Below, piece after piece: positions 53,501 to 64,000 of a DNA stretch of 64,000 bases (positions are counted from its first letter, which is position 1; each line of letters begins with the position of its first letter). This DNA comes from Takakia lepidozioides (Eukaryota > Streptophyta > Takakiopsida > Takakiales > Takakiaceae): assembly GCA_030704615.1 (NCBI GenBank), contig CM060731.1, positions 64,458,756 through 64,522,755 of the forward strand. Reading direction: 5' to 3'. Made by a program: the position numbers and the translations under genes. Below the pieces are notes generated by a model. That model saw only the letters and a list, made by a program, of their open reading frames with translations. It searched no databases and was not told the DNA's origin.

Positions 53501-54182
53501 AAGCATGAACTCCGCTCACATCCATGGGACGTGGAATGCATGCAATGGCCTCCACCTTTGTCTGTTGAACACCCAATCCTCCAAGGTATATCATGTGGCC
53601 TAGATACTCAATCTGATCGTGGAAGAACTTGCACTTTCCGGGGTGCAGTTTCAACCCGTGCACTTTCAAGCGCTCAAAAACCACCTGAAGGTATCTCTCA
53701 TGCTCCTCAACCGTAGCACTAAAGACGATGATGTCATCAATGTAGCACCGGGCGAAGTCTAGCCCCGCGAGAATCCTATCCATGTCCCTCTGAAACTCTG
53801 CAGGAGCATTCTTCAACCCAAATGGTAAGAACCGCCATTGGTACAAGCAATCCTTCCCATGTTGGTCAATCCCCCAAAATGCCGTCTTTTGCTTGTCAGC
53901 CTCTTTGATTGGCAACTGGTGGTAACCGGATCGCAAGTCCAATGTGCTAAACACCTTTGCATGCCCAATGGCATCAAAGATCTCCTCTGGAGTTGGCATG
54001 GCATATCTATTGGACTTAGTCTGACGGTTCATAGGAAGATAGTCCCCACACATCCTTCTTTCTGCCCAATTGCCATAGATATCCTTCTTAGCTGGCATCA
54101 CCGTTGCTGAGGCATACTCCCCGCCTGATAACTCCACCAATCCAGCATCGAACAACTCCATCACTAGAAGCATTCGTGTCAT
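50523..54182 (-). mobile_element. Ty3/gypsy element copy 3, 5'-truncated, with 3' LTR
   Basis: Minus-strand copy reading from RT (54182) through RNase H, integrase and PHD to a polypurine tract (CAGCTAGGGGGGCGA at about 51066-51081) and an LTR (about 51064 down to 50523). Gag, protease and methyltransferase are missing upstream. The LTR contains an 80-bp direct repeat (50526-50612 and 50985-51064) that includes AAGCATCGTG and TAAGCACACAATCCT. The LTR differs from that at 9597-9834 but shares CTTGGCTTGACT and TTGAGCCTC, so it is a subfamily relative. Confidence 0.85.
51308..54182 (-). pseudogene. Ty3 copy 3 Pol: RT, RNase H, integrase, PHD finger
   Basis: RT (54182-53403) keeps YIDD and ends at a TAG where copy 1 has CAG. 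RNase H (53357-52851) is followed by a frameshift near 52940. Integrase has the H2C2 zinc domain (RHAYEELGHFGVRRTHSLLQ, CMVC near 52440), first catalytic Asp in WSLD (a one-base loss follows near 52347), and a TAA near 52217. The second Asp lies in HTDQGREFLG and the Glu in GLAERVVQT. The C-terminal part (RGGGYRPGVRRFHPRDYVYL) leads, after a 2-base loss near 51518, into the PHD finger (51308-51470). There MLVCDKCSRGWYMGCLTPPL has lost the zinc His, and one Cys is Leu (CMLLGH). The copy supplies the integrase that is outside the window for copy 1. Confidence 0.88.
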
Positions 54183-54189
54183 TTACCAC

Positions 54190-54790
54190 TGGGGTAACGA
54201 CTCATTTTGAGTCGTAAAAGTCAAAAAACTGGGATCGACTGGAAGTTACAACAGACTAGTTACAACAGACGTGGTAGTGGGTTGGACATCCAATGATTGG
54301 AGTGGTAAAGGACGCAGACGCGCGAACAACTGCTCAGCGATTAATGCAATTAATGCTGAAGAACCACGTGGCGTAACCAGGCGGACCGCCCGTGTGTCTG
54401 ACCTTTTGGGCTGACTTTGACTTTTCCCTCCGGATGAGTGGACTGACTCACCCGGGGCGCGGTGACACATGGATGCGGACGTGGATGCCGATGTGGCGGC
54501 GCCGCGACGAGCGGCAATGCTGCCGCGTGGCCACGGGCCCAAGACGCCACATCGCAGTCGGCCACATCACTTGGAGTGCTGCATGTGACGTCGCAACAGC
54601 CACTGCGAAGTCGACTGCACAACTTCCGCAGACGAATCTACAGGGACCACGTGGAGAGTGTGTGGGTCGACGCGTGGCTCGTCCCCACGCAATGCAGTGA
54701 CGGGTACGACTGCTAGTGGAAAGACGCAGAGTGCTTGTGCCATCTCGGGACTGCTTTGGCCAACTCCGCTGCCACTATGCTAGTTGGTTG
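54190..54790. other. GC-rich stretch between Ty3 copy 3 and the CACTA end
   Basis: A GC-rich block (54440-54680) containing repeated CCGATGTGGCGGCGCC-type words. Short frames overlap on both strands without recognisable domains. No gene supported. Confidence 0.4.
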
Positions 54791-55252
54791 CACTACAGTA
54801 GGAAAACACAAAAATGAGCACTTGTAGTGGTTTGTGTGAGTTTCCAACTGACCTGCATTCTAAGCTGAAAATATGGTTCTGATGCATTCTACTGGTTTTA
54901 GTGGTTCACCCATATGCAGGGGGAATTGAGAAGCAATGATACTGAGCGAGACTCAGAACACAGACCACGATGCATGCACAACATCACGCTAATGAACCAA
55001 ATAGACGAGGCAACAGGGAGACCAAAGACCATCACACATACACATAGAAGGTGGACGGACACGACGACAAGTCAGGAAATGTGATATTACATTCAAATTA
55101 GAGACCGTCACGGCACACCTGCATATGAGCAAGACTAAATGCCAACATACATGGTTGCCGGACATCACTTAAACTGTCATGGCCCAAATTCAAAACTGGT
55201 AACGTGAGTATCATACACACTTCTATGAGTATCATTACACACCCAACAGGGA

Positions 55253-58200
55253 CTACAAACATGAAATGTCACTACTTTCACCTTTCCTCATACTCTTCTC
55301 TGGCCACAAAGTCACCGTGCCTTTCACGTGCGCTAGTGTGGTCTGGGGGGGGGCATCGTCCACATTTGGGCAAGGCAATGTAACACTTGGAAGCATGATC
55401 TCGTGGACTTTCACCTTGTACCACCCGGATAATGTCCTTGCAGTGGAACTTGTCAACCCCGGCTATTCCCACCACTTCCGCCTTGGCGGCGGCTGTCTTT
55501 GACCGCTTGTCATGGGGGTTCAGGAGAAACACAGGATCTGATATCTGCAGACACCAACATCAGGGTCCACTCAGCACAAACATAGCAATGACAGGGTGAA
55601 AGTCAAGCGCAACTGGGCATGGAAACGATCTTGGTTGCCACAATACTGAATCAGCAGCAATTCACGGTGTACCAACGTACCTTGAAGCGAAGCTCGTCGC
55701 TGAGGGTGGCAACTGAGGAAAGCTGCCCACGTGTCTTCAACTGCAGCAGCAAAAAGAGGTTTAGTCAGACGGATAAGAATAACATGAACTCTGGTGGTTG
55801 CAATGGTATAAACACACCTCCACGGAGCAAGCTAACAAACACCCTGCTCAGACCCTGCACACTACAACTTCCTGGCAAAAATAACCCTACTAAAAACCAG
55901 CCAGGCAAAGCAAGGAGCCATGAATGCATGCCTGGGGAACCACGTCCTGCTGCGATGATGGTGCGGGGACAGCCCACTCCTCTTGCACCTGCAATGAATA
56001 CACATTGCAACGCTTCAGAAAGTGTATCCATAAAGGAAACCAACCAAGTAAGTTTGCGGAGAGGGGCTGGGAACAACCATACCTTGGGCGCTGCCTCTCA
56101 TGCCGGGGGGGAATCCGGAATGCTGCCGCCGTAGCACTATGTCCTAGGCGCAGGACCAACCTTCTTCACATTCGACCCCACTGCCACTCCCTGTACATGT
56201 GGTCCCTGCAAAACATATAGTGCCAGCCTTGCGTGAGAGGGCATCCGGGGGAAACAAAACAAACATGGACTTTGGCTTCGATGTCATGTTGCAAACAGTA
56301 AGGTTAGTTTCACCTGCATGGGCGCAGAAGTACTTCCCCAACGACCCCATCCTCTCCCACATTCAAGCTGCCAGTCGGGGTCAGCTTCCGCGTGCTTGTG
56401 AAGACACGCACATCCTTGGAGCAAAACAAATCTTGGCAGTAGGGCCAGACTGTTTCTAAAAGGTAGTCTGAATCGGGCCCCTCACTGACATTGCCAGTGA
56501 CATCAAACGACAATGGATGGACCATTTCAAAGGGGAGTTCCCCCTCCCCTTGTGTGGTGAATCATCCACTAGGAGGGTGTTGGATTCGTTAAATCCAGAA
56601 AATTCCGACCACACCCTCGACAGTCTCTTCTGTAAGTTCTGTACGGCAGGCCCTTTTGTGGGGTGTGGCTCTGTCAAGGGGTCACACTCCTCTTGTGACC
56701 ACACAAAGAGGGGAGAACCCTTGACCCCCTGCATCACCACTTTGAAGATGTCTGCAACATTCCCCTTGGAAGCACAGGACCATATCCCAACGTAGAAATA
56801 CCGGAAGAGAAGGTTTAAAAACTCGCAGACCTGGGGCCTTGGGAAAACATACTTGTTGGTGGTCAACACCCATGGCCAATGACGCCTCGGGTTGGGCTGA
56901 AAGTTAGGAATAGAGTGGCACAGGATCCCGTTCAGGTCTAGAACAATTAGTTTCGACTTTTCTATGAAAGGAGCTTTTGAAGGGGTGTCACGGGGTCTCA
57001 CCTCAGTGGGTTGGGAGACAACAGTCACCCCGGAGGGCAAAGTTTCGGTCCCCCTGCAGCCTGGACCAGGCAAACTACCACCCTCTCCCCCTACAGCTTC
57101 CCCTTTTCCCCCATCATGAGCAATGACCCCCCCATCGTCCATGTCATCCCCACCAACTTGCTGGACCTCTCCCTCTTCAACGAGTGGACCCTGCCCCCCA
57201 CTGTGAATATCATCAACAACAGCCCGGACCTCTCACATCACATCCCTACCCACTACATTACTTCCTCCTTGTCAGGTACAATGGTCGCAGCAGGGGGGTC
57301 TTCCATAATGCCACCGTCACACCCCCTTTTTGCCCCATCATGAGTTCCACTATCTTCTTCAGTTGTGCTTCCATTCCCCTCTCCCGCTCCGCAGAGAGAG
57401 CCGCAAGCCTCTCCAGGGCCCCGATGCGGGCTGCCATTGAGTTTCCCCGCTCCCTACGCATACAAACCCCCCCGTACTGTTAAAAACCAGAAGAAGAGGC
57501 CGAATGTGCAGGATTTCAGGCATTCGGAGATGGCTGGGTTTGGCATAACACCCCCTCCTGTACCATGCGTGGGGGCCCCACATACCCACCAAATCTTAGT
57601 ACAACAACAGATTCATGAATGGAAACCGGACTTCAAAACATACCTGGCTCAAAACAGACTCTGATGGGGTGCCAGTCGCAGCGTTCTTGCACTCCGCCCC
57701 GAGCTCGGACAGTGACGGGCTCCGCGCTTTGCGTCTTTTCTGTATTTGCCCATCCACACACTGTCAGTACAAAATGCCAGGAGCATATGGACAAAGCACT
57801 GCCCTGCATATCACATAACAACTAATTCTGCACAAGCAATAAAACCCACTCGTGGGTGTCTCTTCCATCAGAACATGCACAACGTAAGAGCAATGAGAAG
57901 GGGTGAGGGAGATTACCAAACGGGCTGCTTGGCCTGCAACTCCTGCCCGGCCCCAACGCGAGGGGTTCGTGACACAAGCACGCGCTTGCTTCATCCCTTC
58001 AGCCTTTGCAAGTCCACGAGGGGACTCCCAGTAGGCAACAAGCTTATCCCAATAGGCGGGTTCAGTGTTCATTGGCCTCACACCAGTCTTCGCCCATTTA
58101 TCTTTCAGTTTTGCTCTTTCTCCTTTCATTATCTTCCCACATTGCTTCACTATAAAATCACGATTGGCAGGGATAGGTGTGTACTCGTACATTCCATTTA

Positions 58201-60843
58201 TGCCCTCTATTACTGTTGACATGGCACTCTGGGACTGCTGGTCAATGTCTTGTACGCTTGAGTCAAGGTAACGCAATGCCAGGCCACGCAAATCACGCTG
58301 CCAGTGTTCCTTACCTTCGCAGCCAGCATTGATGACTCCATTTCCATGCACCTCCACCTTGTGGCGCTTTAGCCCTGCAGCCACCCTTCCCTCTCCATCT
58401 CCTTCCCATTGTTTCATGGCATGGCGTCGTTCCTTCCTCAGCTCTGATGTCCGTTTCCTGCCCCCATGCTCTGGAGCAGCGCCGTCATACGTTGTGGGGG
58501 GTGACTGATGTGTGCCGGAGGGGGGAGGGCCGTATGGAGATGTGGGAGGCCCCCATTGTGACGTGGCAACATCAGGAAGCCAGCGCCACAACCCCGAAGC
58601 AGGGGGGGCTCCCCATGGTGCACTCTGTTGTGGAGACCATCCGGCAGGGGTGGGTGCCAAGGTTGGTGTTGGTTGGCATTGTGTGGTGGCTGTGAGTGCT
58701 TTGCTGCAGCTTCACTCCCCTTCCGCTGCCAAAAACATCCCACACACAAGGTGCATCAGCTGTAGTCCTACTGAACACAACGTCACCAGAGCACAAACCA
58801 TCCCACAACCACAACTATGGATTGGCTGACCTCAAACCCACTCCCCTGCAGCGCAAGTGCCAAAAACTGAAAAGGAGAGGGACAGAATGTCCTCATAACA
58901 TGTAAGCCCATTCATTGGTGAAGAAACAGAATGTGGGCGGGTTCACATCAGTACCACATGAAACTTACCAGGAAACAGAACATCCATCCGGGTTTTGCAC
59001 ATATCCAGTGGACATCTATTCACACAATCAGCAAATGGCTGTATGGCGGAGCCCAGCAACGGAGCCCCAAAAGGCCTAAAGACTCTCAATGTTGGTAAAC
59101 ACAGGTGCAGACACAATTCAATTGAAAGGATATTGCAGACCTAGCCTCGTTGGAGTTATCAACGCATATAGCAAATGCGTACTCCAACGCAGGTGCAATG
59201 ACGTGACAAAGCAACATTTCCTTGACCTAAAAACTAGTCCCTCTGCACACAGTGGTAGACCTGAAGGTTTTTCCACGATGTCCTCCCCCATGTCACAAAT
59301 TGAAAACATGTTCAGGGATTTTTTCTGCCTAACTTCATTTTCTGCCCAATCAGATCTCCTCTACGCTGATGATGTTGCCCTTTTGGCACAATCCCGGTCT
59401 TTCTGCAACGCCATCTCAAAATTTTGGAACAGTTCTGCAAAGACTATGGGATGCAAGTCAATCTTAGCAAGACCAAGATCATGGTCTTCAATGGCCAGGC
59501 TGATCGTAGATTCATCTTCAACCAGCAGGAAATTGAGATTGTCAAATCATACCGGTACCTAGGTCTGGTTATCCACTCCCCCAAGTTTCACTTTGCAGCC
59601 ACTGCCTTTGGACAGATTGACTAAAGGTAAGGGGCCTCCGTCCGCCTTCACGCCAAATGCAAGCAAATACATCTGCGGCATCCCCCGACCAAAAAGTGGT
59701 GTTTGACACCGTCGTCAGCCCTGCTACCATCAATGGTTGTGAGTTCTGGGCACCTGGTGTCCCTGTCTCCTGGTGGGAAAAGAATTTGGAACCATTACAG
59801 TCATCTTTTCTCCAAGCAATGCTTGGCGCCAGGAGCACAACTCCATCTCAGATCCTAGGTGCAGAGTTCGCATGTGTACCATTGCAATCCGAGGCACAGT
59901 TCAGGCTTACAATCTTTCTCCATAGATTGCAGGCCCTTCCACCCAAAGGGCTAGTGGCAAGGGCCCTCACAACATCTATGAGGCTCAAAGCTGCAGGTTT
60001 CGGGAACTCCTGGTATGCTCGAGTGGACAGTTTATTGAAACGTAACGGACTTTCTACTGCTTTCCTATTACCAATGAACCCAGATGAGGTGGACATCACA
60101 TCCAGACATGACCGCAACAGACTCATTCGGAGAGAGCTTATGGAATTACATGTCAAGAGAACTTGGATGCTACCCAATCTCACAACAAAGCTCCACTTCT
60201 ATCGAGAGACATTCTTGGTGCTCCGCGATGATAGAATCTTCAGACCAAATTACCTTTCAGCACCCTTACCTCCTTCCCTCTTGAGGGCATTGGGGCGGTT
60301 CAGGGTGGGTTCCCACAACCTACGGATAGAGACTGCAGATGGGAAAACCTGCAACGGGAGGACCGCCTATGTCCAGCTTGCATAGGGCGCAGCAAGGAAA
60401 TTGAAACTGAAGAACACTTCTTCTTCTACTGCCCTGTATACTACGAGATCCGTTTGAACAACTTTGTGGATATGTGCATCCCAGTTTCAGTTTCAGGAGA
60501 ACTCAACGCCCAGAAAACATGAACACAAGTAGGGGTAGAACTCACCTGCGCAGCGGTTTTGTGCCGTTTTGCGCACCTTTTGGAGAGACTCTGCAGATGG
60601 AGGTGCAATTTCCGCCGAACTGTCCTCCACCTCATCGTCGTCGCCCATGCTATACTCGCTTGTGTCAAAATCCGAACTCGAAGACCGCCACCGCTCTGCC
60701 TTCCCTCTCGCACCGACGCCATCTGTACCGGATTCAGTCGAGCCAGGCGGGGGCTCCTTCGCACCGCGGGGCTGGAATGTGCAGAAGTGGGAGGAGGTGA
60801 TGCTGCCTCGGCGGTCGAGCGTTTTCTTACTAGGCGTGGACAT
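55253..60843 (-). CDS. tnp1-like (Ptta/En-Spm, Transposase_24-type) gene of the CACTA element, with frameshifts
   Basis: Minus-strand pieces in order. 60843-60546 is an N-terminal exon (MSTPSKKTLDRRGSITSS, with an acidic GDDDEVEDSSAE) and a GTGAGT donor. 58703-57917 is proline-rich followed by the family signature, KLKDKWAKTGVRPMNTEPAY then WDKLVAYWESPRG, with a GTAATC donor. 57487-57258 is a coiled coil (RIGALERLAALSAERERGME). 57142-56310 is a phosphatase-like domain (separate entry). 55740-55681 has KTRGQLSSVATLSDELRFK. 55544-55253 has the C-terminal DPVFLLNPHDKRSK, then TTLAHVKGTVTLWPEKSM, which matches the DAIGxxIAWP-type end of this family. Frameshifts near 56540 and 55430 suggest decay or sequence error. 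In En/Spm the tnp1-type product binds subterminal repeats; that role here is inferred. Minor exons near 59080-58970 are uncertain. Confidence 0.62.
56310..57142 (-). CDS. FCP1/NIF-like HAD phosphatase domain inside the CACTA element
   Basis: The frame has an acidic N-terminal linker, then SKLIVLDLNGILCHSI, FPRPQVCEFLNLLFRYFYVG, IWSCASKGNVADIFKVVM, LFVWSQEECD and FNESNTLLVDDSPHKG. This is the plant NLI-interacting-factor/FCP1-like HAD fold; motif I is DLNG, as in many plant members, instead of the catalytic DxDET. A one-base shift near 56540 moves the frame to FEMVHPLSFDVTGNVSEGPD and VRVFTSTRKL at 56525-56310. It is flanked upstream by tnp1-type coiled coil and downstream by the tnp1-type C-terminal segment, all in one orientation. 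It may be a captured host domain fused into the tnp1-like protein, or a host gene fragment trapped between exons. Phosphatase activity is doubtful. Confidence 0.68.
59250..60520 (+). mobile_element. LINE (non-LTR retrotransposon) 3' fragment
   Basis: Plus strand: the reverse transcriptase end carries SDLLYADDVALLAQS (the YADD active site, 59350-59400), and after a frameshift CKDYGMQVNLSKTKIMVFNG and YRYLGLVIH. Then a 242-codon stretch (59657-60385) with INGCEFWAPGVPVSWWEK and LLRALGRFRVGSHNLRIE. After another frameshift near 60345 comes a zinc-finger-like end, REDRLCPAC then EEHFFFYCPVYYEIR (C-x2-C...H-x4-C). The 5' part is missing, the usual LINE truncation. The fragment lies antisense in the first intron of the tnp1-like gene, ending a few tens of bases from its donor. 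No poly-A tail seen. Confidence 0.82.
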
Positions 60844-60849
60844 AGACCA

Positions 60850-62662
60850 TGACAAAGATGAAGACGAGCGAGGACATAGACCATGACCAAGACAAAGACG
60901 AGCGAGAGACCAAGACATGCAAAGGAGGAAAGAAGGACAAGGAGGGGAGTGTGATCACACACCCCCCCGATCTGTAGTGAAGATCCGGCCGTTGTTGATT
61001 TCAAATATGAACACGTGTCGTGCATCGACACTATGGCCTTTTCGACTTTGAGACGTTAAACCCTAAACCACTTACAATCCTCCAGACAACTAGATGTAGT
61101 GATTCACACAACTGACATGGATCCGTTAACTTTTTTTCGTTCAAAATTAGGCGAAGGAAACACACTGCAATGATGCCGTGTATGGCTCCGCTTTACATGC
61201 ATTCTTGGAGAAAATGCGCATGATGTGTGAGAAGTGAACACAGTGCTCTGCCAAATGATTCAGCAAAAACAAACTCAACTGTAGTGGTTCTCCCATCGCA
61301 GAGAAGGGTCCATTCGACACCCATCGCACCATGCCAGGTTGAGGTCCTCACACACACACCTACACACCGAGAATTTGCGAACCCACATCAGTTGGAGAAC
61401 ATGGAAATTACCCCGTGGATCACATGCAAGCATGAATGAGAAATGGTTTATGTTACATGGGAGATTTTTTGTACCGCGACATGCAACTCTGTCTACATAC
61501 TCATAAGTCGTTGTCCCAAGACCCAATGGACAGGGGAGGCCGTGAGTCTGTACCACAAATGGTAATCATACAGCAGAGGGTACTGCTGCCCAACGTGCAA
61601 AAGCCGCCGGCTGCAGGATGCTAGGCATGCGAACTCGGCACAACACGCCTCCTCTGCACCCCACTCCGTCCCAACCAGTGCAAAACACCGTGCATGCATT
61701 GACTGCCGTCTGGCTTTCTCTCCAGGCATTTGGGGGTCTGCATCTGCTACACGTAAGTGTCTTTGAATGCGACGATCAAAGATCCGGTCACTTGCAGTTG
61801 CCCGTCTCAAGGGCAGCATTGCAAGAATCAGAATTAAGTAAGAAAGATGGTGAAGAAGTTGCAACAGCAAATGAGTGAAGTGGCAGGGCGATGCTCCATT
61901 TTTACATGCTCCCTTCCCGCCATGGTGATAGAGCCACACATGGACTCCCTTCCCGCCACGGTGCAATTTCACGGCAACGGACGGGATTGTCCGCCGAAAC
62001 GTGATTTGGAGATGGCCTAAGACAAGTGGCGCAGGTTCTGGCCTTGTAGTCAGGTTGGTACACTTCAATGCACACTTTCATACACATTCAACCATATGCC
62101 CAGATCACAACGTCCTCAAATCGTGAAAATTGAAATTCCACGTACTCCTTCCGATTCCCTCACACACACACGAACTGTAGAGACAGGGGTTTTCCAGGAT
62201 GTCGTTGTTTGAGTCGATTTTGGTCATTTCTCTCAGTGTCTTGTTGAAAAGATTCTAGTATGATGGGAGCATCGGGATGGCTTTAAAATGGTTTGCTGTT
62301 GAGTGTAACTTTTCATCATGTTGTGGAATCTACCGGTTGGTATAAAATGTCAACTGTCTTCTGCCAAGGATGTGCGGCTGAACCTTTCAAATTGAGATTG
62401 CAGGAGGAGGGAATTGACGGTAGTGAAATGGGAGTGGCAGAGCCAAATTGAGGAATCTCTGCAAAGGAGAATCCGGCCCCCTACAACGGCATGCACAAAC
62501 AGCATTGAAGAGGCTCCCCAACAAAAATGAGTTCCCCTCGCCCATGCGGAGGACTTCCAATTAATCACCCCTGTAGACAAATACCCGAGATGACAGGTTG
62601 TGGGAAAGAGAAGTGGCACGTGCCCGAGCCCTTGGGCTTTCAAGGATGCCATGCCCCTGTGA
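60850..62662. other. Divergent intergenic region of the CACTA element
   Basis: Lies between the minus tnp1-like gene and plus tnp2, so promoters for both should be here; no specific box was assigned. It contains TAAACCCTAAACCACT near 61055 and a GACGTTAAA word. CATTTCCCGCCA-type repeats occur near 61900-61960 (TCCCTTCCCGCCA twice). Frames of 60-190 codons overlap without domains. Confidence 0.4.
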
Positions 62663-64000
62663 ACGTTTTTGGGCACTACAAGTAGATTTGAGACGGTGTG
62701 CGCCACACATCTCCTTCACCACAAAAGACATGAAGCATTTTGGGTGTGGATTGGAGATGGACCTGCAGACGAAGACGATGAGGAGTGGGCACAATTGGAC
62801 AATGCACACCCCCGAGGGAGCCATACAGACAGGCCAGACGAGGACTATGTCATGGGCGCAGGACATGAACCAGGCATGGACGGAGGGGTGGAGATTACTC
62901 GAATGTTGCAGGAAGCATTCCACATCATGGACGATGCTGAAGAGGGGGACGGCGCTGCGACAACTGGGGATGGTGATGACGCAGGAAATGAAGGCATTCA
63001 CGTGGGGGAAGGCGTGGAAGGAGGTGGAGATGGAGAATTGAATTCTGCACACATGACACTAGAAGAAGCATGTGTGCCACTGTACGAGGGATGCAAATCC
63101 ACAAAGCTTGCTGCCACCATGCTGTTGATGAACCTGTGCACAACCCACGGTGTCTCAGACCATTTTGTGGACGAGTTGTTCTCTTTGCTTCGGCTGAACT
63201 TGCTTCCACAACCAAATGAAATGCCAAAAAGCTGTCACATGGCCAACCAAATGATTGGGAAGCTCGGCCTCAACTACGTGAAAATACATGCATGTCCAAA
63301 AGTCAGAAGAGAGTACAAGGATGCTATGGAGTGCCCCAAATGCGGTGCAGCCCGATACCATGATGTGGGCAGGTTACAACAAGCAGCCAAGGTGTTGAGG
63401 CACTTTCCCCTTATCCCCCGTCTATTACGAATGTACAAATGCAAGACCATTAGTGAGCTCATGACTTGGCATTCCAGGAATGCCTCAAACGATGGTTTGG
63501 TAAGGCATGTCCCAGATTCCCTTGCATGGAAGCATATAGATACAACTTGGCCCGATTTCGCCGAGGACCCACGCAATGTGCGATTGGCTGTATCTACGGA
63601 TGGAGTAAACCCATACGGATCAAAGAGTTGCACATGGTCCACATGGCCCGTGCAGTTGGTGGCATACAACCTGCCACCATGGTTGACAACAAAGAAATTT
63701 TTTGTCATGTTGTCTCTCTTGATTCCAGGCAAGGAGTCTGTGCAACCATTGATTGAAGAGCTACAGGAACTATGGATTGGAGTTGAAGCTTACGACATTT
63801 TGAAACCAGTAGGGCAACGGAGTTTCACCCTCCGTGCCATACTCATGTGGTCAATCCACGATTTCCCCGCATATGGCCTTGTTGCGGGTTGCAAGACGAA
63901 GGGCTACAAAGGGTGCCCCATTTGTGGGCCCTATGTGGATTCACGGCACTCAAAGCCACTAGGGAAGACAATATACATGGGGCATCGACGTTACCTTGCA
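62663..64000 (+). CDS. Tnp2 transposase of the CACTA element (partial, runs off right edge)
   Basis: A plus frame open from 62663 to the window end (446 codons). It starts with the end of the transposase-associated domain (CATHLLHHKRHEAFWVWIGD); the CPC motif of that domain lies at 62648-62660 in another frame, so a small frameshift or intron is present. An acidic, glycine-rich linker follows (62760-63050). Then come the Tnp2 body signatures: CHMANQMIGKLGL, the zinc pair CPKCGAARYH, RLLRMYKCKTISELMTWHSR, DGLVRHVPDSLAWK, AEDPRNVRLAVSTDGVNPYG, WPVQLVAYNLPPWL, KKFFVMLSLLIPGKES, LRAILMWSIHDFPAYG and CKTKGYKGCPICG. This is the catalytic transposase that cuts CACTA ends. The frame is undamaged from 62663 on, so the element may be recent. 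Confidence 0.92.

Larger units (their letters stand above)
54791..64000. mobile_element. CACTA (En/Spm-like) element, probably autonomous; right end outside window
   Basis: The left terminus is CACTACAGTAGGAAAACACA at 54791, followed by subterminal GTAGTGGTTTGTGTGAG and TTTTAGTGGTTCACCC. The body contains a tnp1-like gene on minus (about 60843-55253) and tnp2 on plus (62663 to beyond 64000), so the genes diverge. A LINE fragment sits in the first intron of the tnp1-like gene. At least 9.2 kb. The right inverted repeat must be sought beyond the window. That both genes belong to this terminus is inferred from position and family. Confidence 0.7.

Overview
The window is nuclear DNA from a streptophyte, most likely a seed-free land plant or a charophyte alga; I cannot narrow it further. 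The signs are GT-AG introns, short arrays of the plant telomere motif TTTAGGG, a PLS-class pentatricopeptide-repeat gene, plant-type CACTA transposases, and a gene-poor landscape filled by retroelements. No bacterial, organellar or rRNA signature was seen.

Layout. 1-9992: copy 1 of a large Ty3/gypsy element on the minus strand. One 1388-codon frame encodes gag, an aspartic protease and a DNMT3-like cytosine-C5 methyltransferase. It ends at an in-frame UAG followed by CAA CCA, after which RT and RNase H continue in the same frame off the left edge. Its leader holds a 1.5-kb minisatellite. 10150-12740: a decayed copia fragment and a stray LTR. 12790-15320: a broken LRR gene. 16692-16778: an orphan cytochrome b5 exon. 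19560-19800: telomere-like arrays. 20400-22295: a PPR gene. 25786-29470: copy 2 of the Ty3 element (plus strand), carrying an 849-bp CACTA-type insertion, an integrase deletion and a C-terminal PHD finger. 29470-32350: a fold-back element and a 16-unit hairpin-bearing tandem array. 33100-37745: four tRNA-derived SINE-like copies and a 272-codon frame of unknown function. 38568-42829: an 11-exon ATG27/MRH-like membrane protein gene, reconstructed from splice sites. 44256-45407: four exons of an ARM-repeat gene. 47250-48240: a three-exon RRM gene related to cyclophilin E. 49690-54182: Ty3 copy 3 (minus), with its LTR abutting a methyltransferase fragment. 54791-64000: the left part of a probably autonomous CACTA element. 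Its tnp1-like gene is on minus, contains an FCP1/NIF-like phosphatase domain and has a LINE in an intron. Its tnp2 gene is on plus and leaves the window.

The most striking system is the Ty3 element: gag-protease-DNA methyltransferase, a tobamovirus-type leaky stop, RT-RNase H-integrase, then a PHD finger. The parts suggest a retroelement that can modify its own DNA and read histones when integrating. Methyltransferase-bearing retrotransposons are known from dinoflagellates and charophytes; the PHD finger and readthrough signal in the same element are what I would examine first.
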